Positions 8,872 through 17,564 of a stretch of 64,000 nucleotides of DNA are shown here, one piece after another (the stretch's first letter is position 1; the number at the start of each line of letters is the position of its first letter). A program made the position numbers and the translations under genes. The stretch is from contig NC_007776.1 in the NCBI RefSeq assembly GCF_000013225.1, positions 2,238,501-2,302,500 on the forward strand, in the 5' to 3' direction. Source of the stretch: Synechococcus sp. JA-2-3B'a(2-13). Its GTDB lineage: Bacteria > Cyanobacteriota > Cyanobacteriia > Thermostichales > Thermostichaceae. The notes beneath the pieces were generated by a model that worked only from the letters and a program-made list of their open reading frames with translations, did no database searches and was not told the DNA's origin.

Positions 8872-10065
8872 ATGACCCAAGTCCTGACCGTCTCCTGCAA
8901 GCTCAAGGTGTCTCAGTCGCAAGCCGCAAAGTTGGATGCGACAACGGATGCCTTTGTGCAGGCGTTGAACTGGGTCAACCAAAACACACCAGAAAAAGTA
9001 GTCAACGCAGTCAAACTCCAGTCCCTTTGCTATTACCAGATTCGCGCTCGGTTTGGCTTGTCCAGTAACTTGACTCAGCAGGTCTGCAGACGGCTGGCCG
9101 GTGCCCGTAAAGTTGCCCGACAGAAAAACCGTCCGGTCAAAGCGTTCAAGAGAGGCTTTGCGACCTACGATGCACGTATCTTCTCGTTTCGCGAGAAAGA
9201 CTGGACAGTGTCGCTTGCCACGGTTGATGGAAGAGAACGCTTTGAACTAGCCATTGGCAACTACCAGCGTGGGATGCTGGCTGGTTCTAACCCCAAATCG
9301 GCCACCCTAGTCCAGCGGAAGGATGGCTCCTACTACATCCAGATTTGCGTAGAGAAAAACCCGCCCAAGCAACAAGATACCGACAAGGTGATCGGGGTGG
9401 ACTTGGGCAGGACGGATATCGCCCATACGTCAGAGGGGGACAACTGGAATGGACAGCAGTTGAACCGAATCCGAGACCACTACTCCAAGCTGAGGGCGGC
9501 ACTCCAACGCAAAGCCAGTAAGGGCACACGCAGTTCGCGGCGCAGATGCCGTCAACTGTTGCAACGGCTGTCTGGCAAGGAAAGACGCTTTCAGGCGTGG
9601 GTCAATCATCGAATCTCCAAAGCTATTGTCTCTAGGGCAAAGGCGACAAACAGCGCTCTTGCTCTGGAAGACTTGACAGGGATTCGGGAAAGGGTCAATC
9701 AACAGCCACGCAGCAAAGCCGAGCGGCGTAGGACCAACAGTTGGGCGTTCTACCAACTACGTCAGTTTCTGGAGTACAAGGCTCTGCGTGCGGGGGTTGC
9801 TCTGATTCTTGTGCCGCCTGCCTACACGTCGCAGACCTGCCACCGGTGTTTGCACATTCATCCCGACCCTGAGCAATCCTACCGCAGTGGGAAGCAGTTT
9901 AAGTGTGGACACTGTGGATGGGAAGGGGATGCGGATTTGAATGGTGCGAATGTGATTGCGCTTTTGGGGGCTGTCGTAAACCAGCCTAGAGGTTCGTGGT
10001 TGGCTTGCCAACTGCAGGGCTACCGAAAGCCCGCCCTGTACTGCGAAGCAGTCAGGGTCGGGTAG
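8872..10065 (+). CDS. tnpB: TnpB RNA-guided nuclease (IS1341-type)
   Basis: 397-aa TnpB, an RNA-guided DNA nuclease related to Cas12. RuvC residues are intact: D177 (IGVDLG), E266 (ALEDLTG) and the Asp pair D353/D355 in DADLNGAN. A zinc finger with C323, C326, C345 and C348 lies between the second and third. The protein begins MTQVLTVSCKLKVSQSQAAK; the last 30 residues are encoded by the structured right end of the element and may not be functional protein. A TATGAT -10-like box (8860-8865) precedes the ATG. It looks intact and could serve guide RNAs from the three short copies. It is only distantly similar to the tnpB at 38727-39932. Confidence 0.92.
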   Translation: MTQVLTVSCKLKVSQSQAAKLDATTDAFVQALNWVNQNTPEKVVNAVKLQSLCYYQIRARFGLSSNLTQQVCRRLAGARKVARQKNRPVKAFKRGFATYDARIFSFREKDWTVSLATVDGRERFELAIGNYQRGMLAGSNPKSATLVQRKDGSYYIQICVEKNPPKQQDTDKVIGVDLGRTDIAHTSEGDNWNGQQLNRIRDHYSKLRAALQRKASKGTRSSRRRCRQLLQRLSGKERRFQAWVNHRISKAIVSRAKATNSALALEDLTGIRERVNQQPRSKAERRRTNSWAFYQLRQFLEYKALRAGVALILVPPAYTSQTCHRCLHIHPDPEQSYRSGKQFKCGHCGWEGDADLNGANVIALLGAVVNQPRGSWLACQLQGYRKPALYCEAVRVG

Positions 10066-10070
10066 TTTAC
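9976..10070 (+). ncRNA. Candidate omega (guide) RNA scaffold, copy A
   Basis: The 3' end of the tnpB element aligns with the short copies from GTAAACC onward. It contains a GGGCT/AGCCC hairpin, then a longer stem pairing CCCTG-ACTGC with GCAGT-CAGGG around a GAA loop, and stops at GGGTAGTTTAC. In known TnpB systems the RNA continues into flanking DNA, which acts as the guide; here that would begin ATGGTTCCCGG at 10071. The 5' boundary of the RNA is not determined. Confidence 0.45.
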
Positions 10071-10277
10071 ATGGTTCCCGGTGCCGTTGTCTTCTCTGAG
10101 ATGCGATCTCCTCAGCCAGGTATTCTCGATCCAAGTCGCTCCCATTGGCCGGGGGCCAGGAACTGGGCTTGCTCCGTGTTCAGAGAAGAGGCCTTCAATC
10201 TTCGGAAAGTAAGCCGATGGGTACACCTGCACAGCCAAGATGGGATCCTAGATTCACAGTCTTCCCCAGAACTTCAG

Positions 10278-10439
10278 ATGACAACTCCCCCCGAAAGGCC
10301 TAACCCCAAAATGAAATCGGGATCCCTGCCCTCTGCCCTGCGATCCGGGCTGAACATTGCCCTGTTCCTATTCTTGGTGGTGCTGGTTTCCTACTTGGGT
10401 CTTAACTTCGTGCTGGCCTTGGTGGACAAGCTCAGGTGA
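10278..10439 (+). CDS. Small predicted membrane protein, unknown
   Basis: Open frame of 53 aa from an ATG at 10278, downstream of the tnpB element. The first 25 residues are polar and Pro-rich (MTTPPERPNPKMKSGSLPSA), followed by one strong hydrophobic helix (ALFLFLVVLVSYLGLNFVL) and a short KLR tail. No clear ribosome site is visible, and the frame is open further upstream, so the start is uncertain. No family recognised. The coherent membrane segment favours a real gene, but the support is limited. Confidence 0.4.
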   Translation: MTTPPERPNPKMKSGSLPSALRSGLNIALFLFLVVLVSYLGLNFVLALVDKLR

Positions 10440-10578
10440 CCACTCCGTAAACCGATCCCCCGGCGTCACCCCGTTGCTGCTGGCCCGGATTTGCCAATGG
10501 CCCTTTGTCGCCAAGGGCAGGAAAGATACACTGGATTTACAGGACTTAACACCTTCTCTCAGTTGCCCCCTTGCCACC

Positions 10579-11166
10579 ATGAGCCCCCTCTTTTGGTTGA
10601 GGCTGCCCTCTTTCTCCTGGCCTTCGCCGGGATCCCTTAAGCTTTATTCCAGATCCTACTCTGGATCTCAACCAGGGCCGACCCTAGCCCGCCGGGATCC
10701 TTCCTGGAAGCGTTGGCTGCGCTATCTTTATCTGCGCCTGTTGCGGCTGCAATCGTCGCCAAAAGAAATTGCCCGTGGCTTGGCGGTAGGGGTTTTTGCC
10801 GGCTGTTTCCCCATCTTCGGCTTTCAAACGTTGGCCGCTCTGGTGTTGGCTGTTCCGTTTCGGGGCAACAAGCTGGCGGCGGCGGCAGGGACCTGGGTGA
10901 GTAACCCCTTCACCTATGTGCCCATCTATGCATTCAACTACCAGGTGGGAGAATGGCTACTGGGATCCCGAACTGTCCTTCCCACCACAGAGCTGGTGGC
11001 GGCCACCTGGCAAAACTGGATGCAGTGGGGCTTGGAGATGTCGGGCACGCTGTTTGTCGGCTGTGCGTTTGTCGGTTTTTGGGGATCCCTTGTCAGCTAT
11101 TTTCTGGGGCTGTGGTTGGTGCAGCGGATTCGTCGGCGGCAGAAAATGGCCGGCAGGGGTCTGTGA
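10579..11166 (+). CDS. DUF2062 domain membrane protein
   Basis: 195 aa from the ATG at 10579. The DUF2062 signature is clear: SSPKEIARGLAVGVFAGCFP followed by FGFQTLAALVLAVPFRGNK and an NPFTYVPIYAFNYQVGEWLL stretch. Two to three membrane helices are predicted, ending with FVGFWGSLVSYFLGLWLVQR and a basic tail. The function of the family is not established. The frame stays open upstream to 10357, but that part is low-complexity. The next gene, map, follows after about 100 bp on the same strand. Confidence 0.8.
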   Translation: MSPLFWLRLPSFSWPSPGSLKLYSRSYSGSQPGPTLARRDPSWKRWLRYLYLRLLRLQSSPKEIARGLAVGVFAGCFPIFGFQTLAALVLAVPFRGNKLAAAAGTWVSNPFTYVPIYAFNYQVGEWLLGSRTVLPTTELVAATWQNWMQWGLEMSGTLFVGCAFVGFWGSLVSYFLGLWLVQRIRRRQKMAGRGL

Positions 11167-11271
11167 ATGGGCGCAAGGCGATTCAGAATCCCAACTGAGA
11201 ACCCAATCCTGGACAGTCTGCAGGTGCAGAGATCCATCCGTTTTCACAGAGCTTTTCACAGATAAGGTCTC

Positions 11272-12150
11272 ATGATGGAAGACATGCGAGCGTTGTTGAC
11301 AGACCTCAGCCGTCGCTCCCAGCGATGGGGGGAGCAGTTGGGATCCGCTTTGCAGACGGGTATGAACCAGCTCACGCAAGCCCCTCAGCCCATTGTGTTG
11401 CTCTCTTCGCGGGAACTGGAGAAAATGCGGCGGGCTTGTCGCCTGGCGGCAGATCTGCTCAAGCACTTGGAGCCGATGGTGCGACCAGGGGTCACCACCC
11501 AAGAGCTCAACGACGAGGCCGAGCGATGGACGCGGGCGCATGGGGCCAGAAGCGCCCCTTTGGGCTACCATGGCTTTCCCAAGTCCATCTGCACCAGCGT
11601 CAACCACGTGGTTTGCCACGGCATTCCCAGCCCCAAGCAGATCCTGCGAGAAGGCGACATCATCAACATCGATGTCACCCCGGTTTTGGATGGCTACCAT
11701 GGCGATACCTCCAAAACCTTCTTTGTCGGACAGCCTTCTGAGCGGGCGCGGCGCCTGGTGGAGGTGACCGAAGAATGTCTGCGGCGGGGCATTGCTGCTG
11801 TAAAGCCGGGGGGGAGAGTCGGCGACATTGGCGCTGCCATCCAAGAATATGCCGAGGCCCAGGGCTACAGCGTGGTGCGCGATTTTGTCGGGCATGGGGT
11901 GGGACGGCAATTCCACACTGCTCCCCAGATCCCCCACTACGGCGAGCGAGGAAAAGGGGAGAAACTCCGCCCCGGCATGGTGTTCACCATCGAGCCGATG
12001 ATCAACGAGGGCACCTGGGAGGTGAAGGTGCTCTCCGACGGGTGGACGGCGGTAACTTTAGATGGCAAGCTCTCGGCGCAATTTGAACATACAGTCGCCG
12101 TTACCGAAACCGGTGTAGAAATTTTAACCCTGCCTTCCCAAAGCCCTTGA
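11272..12150 (+). CDS. map: Methionine aminopeptidase, type I
   Basis: Removes the initiator methionine from nascent proteins using a dinuclear metal site. 292 aa, about 30-40 longer than E. coli Map because of an N-terminal extension (residues 1-40, MMEDMRALLTDLSRRSQRWG). The pita-bread fold motifs are present: VCHGIPS, the metal ligands in IDVTPVLDGYHGDTSKTF, FVGHGVGRQFHTAPQIPHY, FTIEPMI and QFEHTVAVTETG. Cyanobacteria often carry several Map paralogues; this extension could mark one of the variant classes. Followed after 6 bp by the ClC gene on the same strand. Confidence 0.95.
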   Translation: MMEDMRALLTDLSRRSQRWGEQLGSALQTGMNQLTQAPQPIVLLSSRELEKMRRACRLAADLLKHLEPMVRPGVTTQELNDEAERWTRAHGARSAPLGYHGFPKSICTSVNHVVCHGIPSPKQILREGDIINIDVTPVLDGYHGDTSKTFFVGQPSERARRLVEVTEECLRRGIAAVKPGGRVGDIGAAIQEYAEAQGYSVVRDFVGHGVGRQFHTAPQIPHYGERGKGEKLRPGMVFTIEPMINEGTWEVKVLSDGWTAVTLDGKLSAQFEHTVAVTETGVEILTLPSQSP

Positions 12151-12156
12151 GCCATC

Positions 12157-14028
12157 ATGAACAGCGCCCCCGCTCTCCGCCTGCGCCTCTCCTCCGAGAA
12201 CCTGCTGCTGCTGCTGGCGGCGGCAGTGGGGTTGGCCACGGGGCTGTTGGTGGTTGGATTTCGCTACTTGATTGGCTGGTGGCGCTATCTGCTGCAGGAC
12301 ACCCTCGTGGATGGCATCGGCAGGGCTGCAGAACACTATGGCCTGTGGCTGCTGGGATCCTGGACACTGGCTCTGGCGCCGGTGCTGGGGGGCCTGCTGA
12401 TCGGCGCTTTGGGGGCAGTTGTGCCCTTTCCCAACTTGAGCCTCTCCAGCTTGGTGAGTCCTGCTCGTCCTTTGGCACTTCAGCCCTGGTGGATCCCGCT
12501 CAAGCTCTTGGCGGCTGCCATCTCGTTGGGCGCGGGAGCTTCCCTTGGCCCTGAGGCCCCCAGTGTGGAAAGTGGCGCTTTGCTGGGATCCCTGCTGGGG
12601 CAAAACCTACGCCTCTCGCGGGAGCGGGTGCAACTGTTGATGGCTGCCGGAGCAGCGGCTGGCCTGGCGGCAGGGTTTAACGCGCCCATTGCCGGGGTGT
12701 TTTTGGCGCTGGAGCTGGCTTTGGCCCGCACCTTCACCACTTCTGCTGTCAGTGTGGTGGTGTTGGCGGCGGTGGTCTCCGCCTTGATCGCCCAGGTGGG
12801 GTTGGGGGCACAACCCGCTTTTCTTTTGCCCACCATCACCCAGCCGGCTTTTGTCTTGCCGGACTACGAGATCCACAGCTTGCTGGAGGTACCTCTGTAT
12901 CTCGGCTTGGGCTTTTTGGCCAGCCTGGTTTCTATGGCCTTCAGCTACACCCTGGAGTGGGGCAAGCACCTGTTCAACAGTGGCCCCCTGGCGGCCTGGC
13001 CAGCTTGGAGCAAGCCCATTTTGGGGGGCGGGATCCTGGGCTGCGCGGGCTTGGGGATCCCATTGGCGTTGGGGGTGGGCTATGAAACCATTGAGTCGAT
13101 TCTGCAGGCCGTTCCCTTTTCTCTTGGCCATCTGGGCCTGCTCCTATTGGGCAAGCTGTTGCTGAGCGCTTTGAGCCTGGGCAGCGGCTTTGTGGGGGGA
13201 ACCTTTGCCCCGGCTTTGTTCATGGGGGCAGTGCTGGGGGCAGGCTACGGTCAGGTGCTATCCCAAGCTTTGCCCCTGATTGCCTTGTCTCCCCCCGCTG
13301 CCTACGCCATGGTGGGCATGGCGGCTGTGTTGGCGGCCAGTGTGCGGGCTCCGCTAACGGCCATCTTGCTGCTGTTTGAGATGACGCGGGACTATCACAT
13401 TGCGCTGCCGGTGATGGCGGCAGTGGGTTTGAGCATCTGGCTGACGGAGCAGTTGCATTCGCCGGCCATCTACCCTTCCGCCCGTCGCTATCGCCACGCA
13501 ACGCTTGACGGAGTCCTTGGGCAGGAGCCTAGAGAGCTGACGGTGCAAGAGGTGATGGTGCCCCCATCTCTTTTGCTTCGGCAAGACACACCGCTGCGAG
13601 AAGCTCTGGAGAGTTTGCTGCAGCAAAAGTGCCATAGCGCGTTGGTGGTGGACGGACAGGAGCGGCTGCGGGGCATTCTCACCCTGGAAGACCTGGAGCG
13701 GGCCTTGGCCCACAAGGAGGCGGCGGAGTTGGCGGAGCTAACCGTACAGGAGGTCAGCCAATCCCCAGTTCTCACCACCTTCCCCGATGAGGCGGTGGCA
13801 GTGGCAGCCGAGCCGATGTACGAATACGATTTGCGCCAATTGCCGGTGGTTTCTCGGGAAGACCCAGAGCAGATCGTCGGCCTGTTGGATCGAGAGCGGG
13901 TGCTGCTCTCCCAAGAGATTCAATCGGTGCGGCAAGCCCTGGAGTTGGAAGTTCCCCCAGCAGAGAGAGACGCCGGCAGGAACGGACAAGAGGGGATCCC
14001 CGATGCTTCTACTGCGCCCGCAGAATAG
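12157..14028 (+). CDS. ClC-family chloride channel/antiporter with C-terminal CBS pair
   Basis: 623 aa. Residues 1-430 form the ClC membrane domain with the family's conserved helix ends: GAGASLGPEAPSVESGALLG (selectivity segment), GSGFVGGTFAPALFMGA and a later membrane run. Residues about 455-590 hold two CBS domains (VQEVMVPPSLLLRQDTPLRE and VQEVSQSPVLTTFPDEAVAV), which usually bind adenine nucleotides. Whether it works as a channel or as a Cl-/H+ exchanger is not decided here. It starts 6 bp after map and is probably co-transcribed with it. Confidence 0.93.
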   Translation: MNSAPALRLRLSSENLLLLLAAAVGLATGLLVVGFRYLIGWWRYLLQDTLVDGIGRAAEHYGLWLLGSWTLALAPVLGGLLIGALGAVVPFPNLSLSSLVSPARPLALQPWWIPLKLLAAAISLGAGASLGPEAPSVESGALLGSLLGQNLRLSRERVQLLMAAGAAAGLAAGFNAPIAGVFLALELALARTFTTSAVSVVVLAAVVSALIAQVGLGAQPAFLLPTITQPAFVLPDYEIHSLLEVPLYLGLGFLASLVSMAFSYTLEWGKHLFNSGPLAAWPAWSKPILGGGILGCAGLGIPLALGVGYETIESILQAVPFSLGHLGLLLLGKLLLSALSLGSGFVGGTFAPALFMGAVLGAGYGQVLSQALPLIALSPPAAYAMVGMAAVLAASVRAPLTAILLLFEMTRDYHIALPVMAAVGLSIWLTEQLHSPAIYPSARRYRHATLDGVLGQEPRELTVQEVMVPPSLLLRQDTPLREALESLLQQKCHSALVVDGQERLRGILTLEDLERALAHKEAAELAELTVQEVSQSPVLTTFPDEAVAVAAEPMYEYDLRQLPVVSREDPEQIVGLLDRERVLLSQEIQSVRQALELEVPPAERDAGRNGQEGIPDASTAPAE

Positions 14029-14044
14029 AGCCCTGCTGTCGGGA

Positions 14045-14800
14045 TCAGCGCTGCCGCCCAGAAGGGCAGGTGGGACGCAGCGGGCAGCGGCCACATTCGG
14101 GCATACGGGCCTTGCAGATGCGCTTGCCCAGCCGGACAAAGTTGACGTGCAGGGAATAGGCTTTGCCTCTGGGGATCTGAGGGGAAAGCTGAGCAAAAGT
14201 GTCGTCGGGATGTTTGGCCCGCACCAAGCCCAGACGGTTGGCCACTCGATGCACATGGGTATCCACCGGGCAGAGATCCCGACCCAGCCCGAACAACAAC
14301 ACACAGGTGGCGGTCTTCAGCCCTACCCCTTTTAACGAGAGCAGAAAGTCGAGGGCGCCGGCGTCGTCCAGGTCGCGCAGAAAGTCGAGGCTCAGGGATC
14401 CCTGTCGTTCTTGAATGGCGGCCAAGATCTCCTGAATGCGGGCTGCTTTAAGGTGGGCTAAGCCGCCGGAGCGGATCACCTGGGCCAGATCTGCCGGGTC
14501 GGCAGCCAAGACCGCTTCCCAAGAGGGAAAGGCGGCTTTGAGGGCGCGGAAGGCACGGCTGCTGTTGGCATCGGTGGTGTTCTGGGAAAGGATCGTGCCC
14601 ACCAACTCGTCCAGGAGATCGGGGTGAGGGGAAAGGCCATTGGGAGCCCGCTGGGGGATCCCGAAGCACTGCTCTAGCCGCATCAACAGCGATTCCATCC
14701 TGTCAGCGGGCGGGAGTTCTGCCAGCAGGGCAGGGGACTCCGCCGCTTTGGCGAGCACAGGCGGGCGTTGGGAAAGGCTGTCCAATCTTGGCTGTACCAC
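14045..14800 (-). CDS. nth: Endonuclease III (DNA glycosylase/AP lyase)
   Basis: Bifunctional glycosylase for oxidised pyrimidines in base-excision repair. 251 aa against 211 in E. coli, the surplus being an N-terminal tail of about 35 residues. The helix-hairpin-helix LLSLKGVGLKTATCVL carries the catalytic Lys (K162), and the catalytic Asp is D180 in CPVDTHVHR. The C-terminal 4Fe-4S motif is canonical Cx6Cx2Cx5C (C229, C236, C239, C245). It converges with the ClC gene and starts 3 bp downstream of murG on the same strand. Confidence 0.96.
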   Translation of the reverse strand: MVQPRLDSLSQRPPVLAKAAESPALLAELPPADRMESLLMRLEQCFGIPQRAPNGLSPHPDLLDELVGTILSQNTTDANSSRAFRALKAAFPSWEAVLAADPADLAQVIRSGGLAHLKAARIQEILAAIQERQGSLSLDFLRDLDDAGALDFLLSLKGVGLKTATCVLLFGLGRDLCPVDTHVHRVANRLGLVRAKHPDDTFAQLSPQIPRGKAYSLHVNFVRLGKRICKARMPECGRCPLRPTCPSGRQR

Positions 14801-14803
14801 AGC

Positions 14804-15907
14804 TTAACGGGCAGAACTCTGGCGGATCTCCTGCAACAGGCGGGCAAGAACCTTGCTGGCATTGGGAGGAGCTGCGGCCTGCAAGCGAGCGGCCATTTGG
14901 GCAACCACCTGCGGCTGGGCCAACCAGGTCAACACCGTTTGCCGCAGCAAGTCCAGATTCTCTTCGGATTCTCGCATGACCACCCCCCCACCGCGCCCCA
15001 CAAAGGCCAGAGCATTCTGATACTGATGATCTTCTGCAGCAAAGGGATAGGGGATCAAAATGGCCGGGGTGGCGGTGGTCAGCAACTCCGCCAGGCTCAT
15101 GGCTCCGGCGCGGCTAATGGCAAAGTTGGCCCGCTGCAACAAGGCAGCTACATCTCGACGGAAAGGAAAGGGCCGGTAGCGGGGATGGCTGGGGATCCTG
15201 GCTTCCGGATCTTGAGCTTCGCTGCCGCCGGTCAAATGCACAATCCAGGCCCCCGCCTCCAACCAAGCTGGGGCACAGGTGGCCACCATGCGGTTGAGGC
15301 CCCGCGCCCCTTGGCTGCCCCCCATGACCACAATGAGGGGATCCCCGTCGGGAATGGGGAGGTCGGCAGGGAAAGGCTGGGGCGTGTAGAACTCGGCCCG
15401 CACTGGCGTGCCCACCACTTGGGCGGCCACCCCTGGCAAATGCTCTGCCGTCTCCGCCATGCCCAGCGCCACCACCTGACAAAATCTCCCCAGCCAACGG
15501 GTCACTTTGCCCGGGATCCAATTGGACTCGTGCAGCAACACCGGCACCCCCAGCGAACGGGCGGCCAAAATGGCCGGAGCGGCAATGTACCCACCGGTGG
15601 TCAGGACAATATCAAACCGTCCCGACATAAGGAGTCGGCGCACTTGTAGGGTCGCACGGGCCAGTTGGGCCAAGGCCTGCAGCCTGTGGAGAGGGGATCC
15701 CTGCCAGCCCGACATGACGACCCGGTGCAAGGGATACCGCTCCCGCACCAGCTTCCCTTCCATGCGATCCGGCACCCCCAGCCATTCAATCTGCCAGTCA
15801 GGCAACTGCTCGGCAACGGCCAAGGCCGGAAAAATGTGGCCACCAGTGCCGCTGGCAGCAACCAGCAGCCGAGGGCGTGAAGCTGGATCCTTGGCGCGTG
15901 TGTCCAC
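14804..15907 (-). CDS. murG: UDP-GlcNAc:undecaprenyl-PP-MurNAc-pentapeptide GlcNAc transferase MurG
   Basis: Makes lipid II at the inner face of the cytoplasmic membrane, the last cytoplasmic step of peptidoglycan synthesis. 367 aa, family length. It has the GTGGHIFPALAVAEQL glycine loop near the N-terminus and HESNWIPG. A second loop, VVMGGSQGARGLNRMV, is also visible. The acceptor/nucleotide region SRAGAMSLAELLTTATPAIL then IPYPFAAEDHQYQNA matches GT28 enzymes. It lies 30 bp downstream of ycf48 and just upstream of nth, all on the minus strand, so it may share the rubA-ycf48 transcript. Confidence 0.96.
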   Translation of the reverse strand: MDTRAKDPASRPRLLVAASGTGGHIFPALAVAEQLPDWQIEWLGVPDRMEGKLVRERYPLHRVVMSGWQGSPLHRLQALAQLARATLQVRRLLMSGRFDIVLTTGGYIAAPAILAARSLGVPVLLHESNWIPGKVTRWLGRFCQVVALGMAETAEHLPGVAAQVVGTPVRAEFYTPQPFPADLPIPDGDPLIVVMGGSQGARGLNRMVATCAPAWLEAGAWIVHLTGGSEAQDPEARIPSHPRYRPFPFRRDVAALLQRANFAISRAGAMSLAELLTTATPAILIPYPFAAEDHQYQNALAFVGRGGGVVMRESEENLDLLRQTVLTWLAQPQVVAQMAARLQAAAPPNASKVLARLLQEIRQSSAR

Positions 15908-15937
15908 CCGTGTGCCGGTTAGGGATCCCTGAGACCT

Positions 15938-16939
15938 TCAGGAGTTGTTGGAGCTGACATAGCGCAAGAGGGTGCCCCGTTGCCCCAGAATAAACCCTTG
16001 CTCGGGGCCGAAAAACTCAATGCTGTAGAAGTTGGCGGGGATGTTGCTGAGTTTCTTGGCCTGTTCCCAGGTTTTGCCACCATCAGGGCTGTGGATCAGG
16101 GTAGCGCCACCCCCCACCACCCACAGGTCGTGGTCGTTCTGGTAGGCGGCATTGAGGTAGCCAAAGCTGAGGGCCCGCCCCGGACGCAGCGGCGACGACC
16201 ACTGGCCGGAGGTGAAGTCATCGGTAAAGGCGATCTCCGCCCCTTGGTTCAATTTCCAAGCGCTGCCGTGGGGGCCAAAGCCCATGTTTTGAATGCGGCG
16301 GGAGCTTTCCCGCGGGTAGGGCTTCCAGGTGCGACTTTCAGGAGTGTACAGAAAGTAGAAGCTGCCCCGCGACGACACCGCCAGATATTCGCCTTCAGGG
16401 CCGCGGGCAATGTTTTTGATGGCCCCAATCGGCTCATCCACTTGGGCATGCCAGGTCTGACCGCCATCTTCGGTGCGGTAGATGGCCCCCACATTGGTCA
16501 CCATTTCGGCGGCGCCAGGGCCCAGAGCCTGGATCAAGAGCGGCTCCCCTGGCAGTTGGTTGTTGAGGCGGATGGAAGTCCAGTCGGATCCCTCGTTTAG
16601 GGTGTGGAGGAGGATCTTCGGCTGCCCGGCCACCCAGCCTTCTGCCCCAGCAAAGCTAATGGAGGCCAGGTAGGCTTCCGGCTCCAGACCCGGCAGCTCC
16701 CGCACCTGCCAGTGCAGACCCCCATCGCGGGATTCCAGCAGCGTCGCCTTGTCTCCCACCAACCAGCCATGGGAAGGGGTGGTGCCGGTGAAGGCAATGT
16801 CCAGCAGAATGTTCTGGGTGGGCACTTCCACCTGCTGCCAGGGGACCACCCGCATGTTGGGCATCCGCGCCGCCATTAGCAGCACCGAGACAGCAATCAG
16901 CAGCACCAGCCTCAGGGGTTTGAACATCTTGACCCTCAC
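15938..16939 (-). CDS. ycf48: Photosystem II assembly factor Ycf48/HCF136
   Basis: Lumenal beta-propeller factor that helps assemble the D1 reaction-centre module. Up to 333 aa. The GTG at 16939 overlaps the rubA stop by four bases; an ATG at 16927 (MFKPLRLVLLIAVSVLLMAA) is the other likely start. The N-terminal hydrophobic signal is followed by repeated propeller motifs of the type SRDGGLHWQ, TEDGGQTWHAQ and SPDGGKTWEQA. It follows rubA, the conserved partner. The psbEFLJ genes that normally come next are absent and murG takes that place. Confidence 0.95.
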   Translation of the reverse strand: MRVKMFKPLRLVLLIAVSVLLMAARMPNMRVVPWQQVEVPTQNILLDIAFTGTTPSHGWLVGDKATLLESRDGGLHWQVRELPGLEPEAYLASISFAGAEGWVAGQPKILLHTLNEGSDWTSIRLNNQLPGEPLLIQALGPGAAEMVTNVGAIYRTEDGGQTWHAQVDEPIGAIKNIARGPEGEYLAVSSRGSFYFLYTPESRTWKPYPRESSRRIQNMGFGPHGSAWKLNQGAEIAFTDDFTSGQWSSPLRPGRALSFGYLNAAYQNDHDLWVVGGGATLIHSPDGGKTWEQAKKLSNIPANFYSIEFFGPEQGFILGQRGTLLRYVSSNNS

Positions 16940-17352
16940 TCGACGAAATAGAAACTCATCAAAAATAAAAATCCCAGCGCCAGTCCCAAGAAGATCAGCA
17001 GGTTCTTTTGAGCAGGGGTCATCACGTTCACCCCCAGGCCGTAGCGCAAGTTCTCTTGAAAACCGGAAGGCTTGCCCTTGGCGCCCACTGCTTGGAACGA
17101 GCGCTTACCGGCTCGGCACACCGGACATTTCCAATCGGCTGGCAATTCCTCAAACGGTACGCCCGCCGGGATCCGATTGAGCTGATCCCCCTTGGCCGGT
17201 TCGTAAACATAGCCACAAGAACGACATTCGTAGCGCTGCATCCGCAGGGGATCGCTGAGCTGCGCATCGGTTTCATCTTCCGGCAACTCAATGAGCCTCG
17301 GTGTCTTGGGAGAACGGGGTTGAACACCGGGATCCGGTTGCGAGCCATTCAT
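16936..17352 (-). CDS. rubA: Membrane-anchored rubredoxin RubA
   Basis: One-iron rubredoxin tethered to the membrane, required for photosystem assembly in oxygenic phototrophs. 138 aa. The iron site is formed by two Cys pairs: YECRSCGYVYEP and WKCPVCRAGKRSF. A single C-terminal membrane helix (LLIFLGLALGFLFLMSFYF) follows a linker. The N-terminal 45 residues are polar (MNGSQPDPGVQPRSPKTPR). Overlaps ycf48 by four bases (GTG/TGA type), so the two are co-translated. Confidence 0.95.
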   Translation of the reverse strand: MNGSQPDPGVQPRSPKTPRLIELPEDETDAQLSDPLRMQRYECRSCGYVYEPAKGDQLNRIPAGVPFEELPADWKCPVCRAGKRSFQAVGAKGKPSGFQENLRYGLGVNVMTPAQKNLLIFLGLALGFLFLMSFYFVE

Positions 17353-17564
17353 GGTCAGGGATCCATCTGCATCGTCGATCCTATTATGAGAGGAATTGTT
17401 ACAAAAATCTACTCAGACCCTTTCTTGTTGCTCAGGGGGATCCCGCACCAGCCTGGGATGCCGACCTGAAGAGACTTATCCGGTGGACACAGGGATCCAC
17501 CAGGGGGATCCTATGTTATGTTTTGGCTATCTTGCCCTCAGTGTTGTGCAAGCGGGTGCCTTTC

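Larger units (their letters stand above)
8794..10070 (+). mobile_element. IS200/IS605-type element carrying only tnpB (family copy A)
   Basis: 1,277-bp element bounded by the same ends as three short copies at 23518-23752, 39933-40152 and 52315-52535. The left end begins TCAGCTAGAAATCGCAGG, then GTAGGGTCAGTGTCGGGAGG. The right end finishes CGGGTAGTTTAC. No tnpA transposase is present, so mobility would need one in trans. The right end (9976-10070) folds into two clear hairpins and overlaps the tnpB stop codon, as in TnpB systems where the guide RNA comes from this end. No GGATCC site was seen inside it, unlike the surrounding genes. Confidence 0.85.

Noticed and set aside
15908-15937. psbE, psbF, psbL, psbJ after ycf48
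   Set aside because: Only 30 bp separate ycf48 and murG, so the genes cannot be there; none was seen elsewhere in the window.
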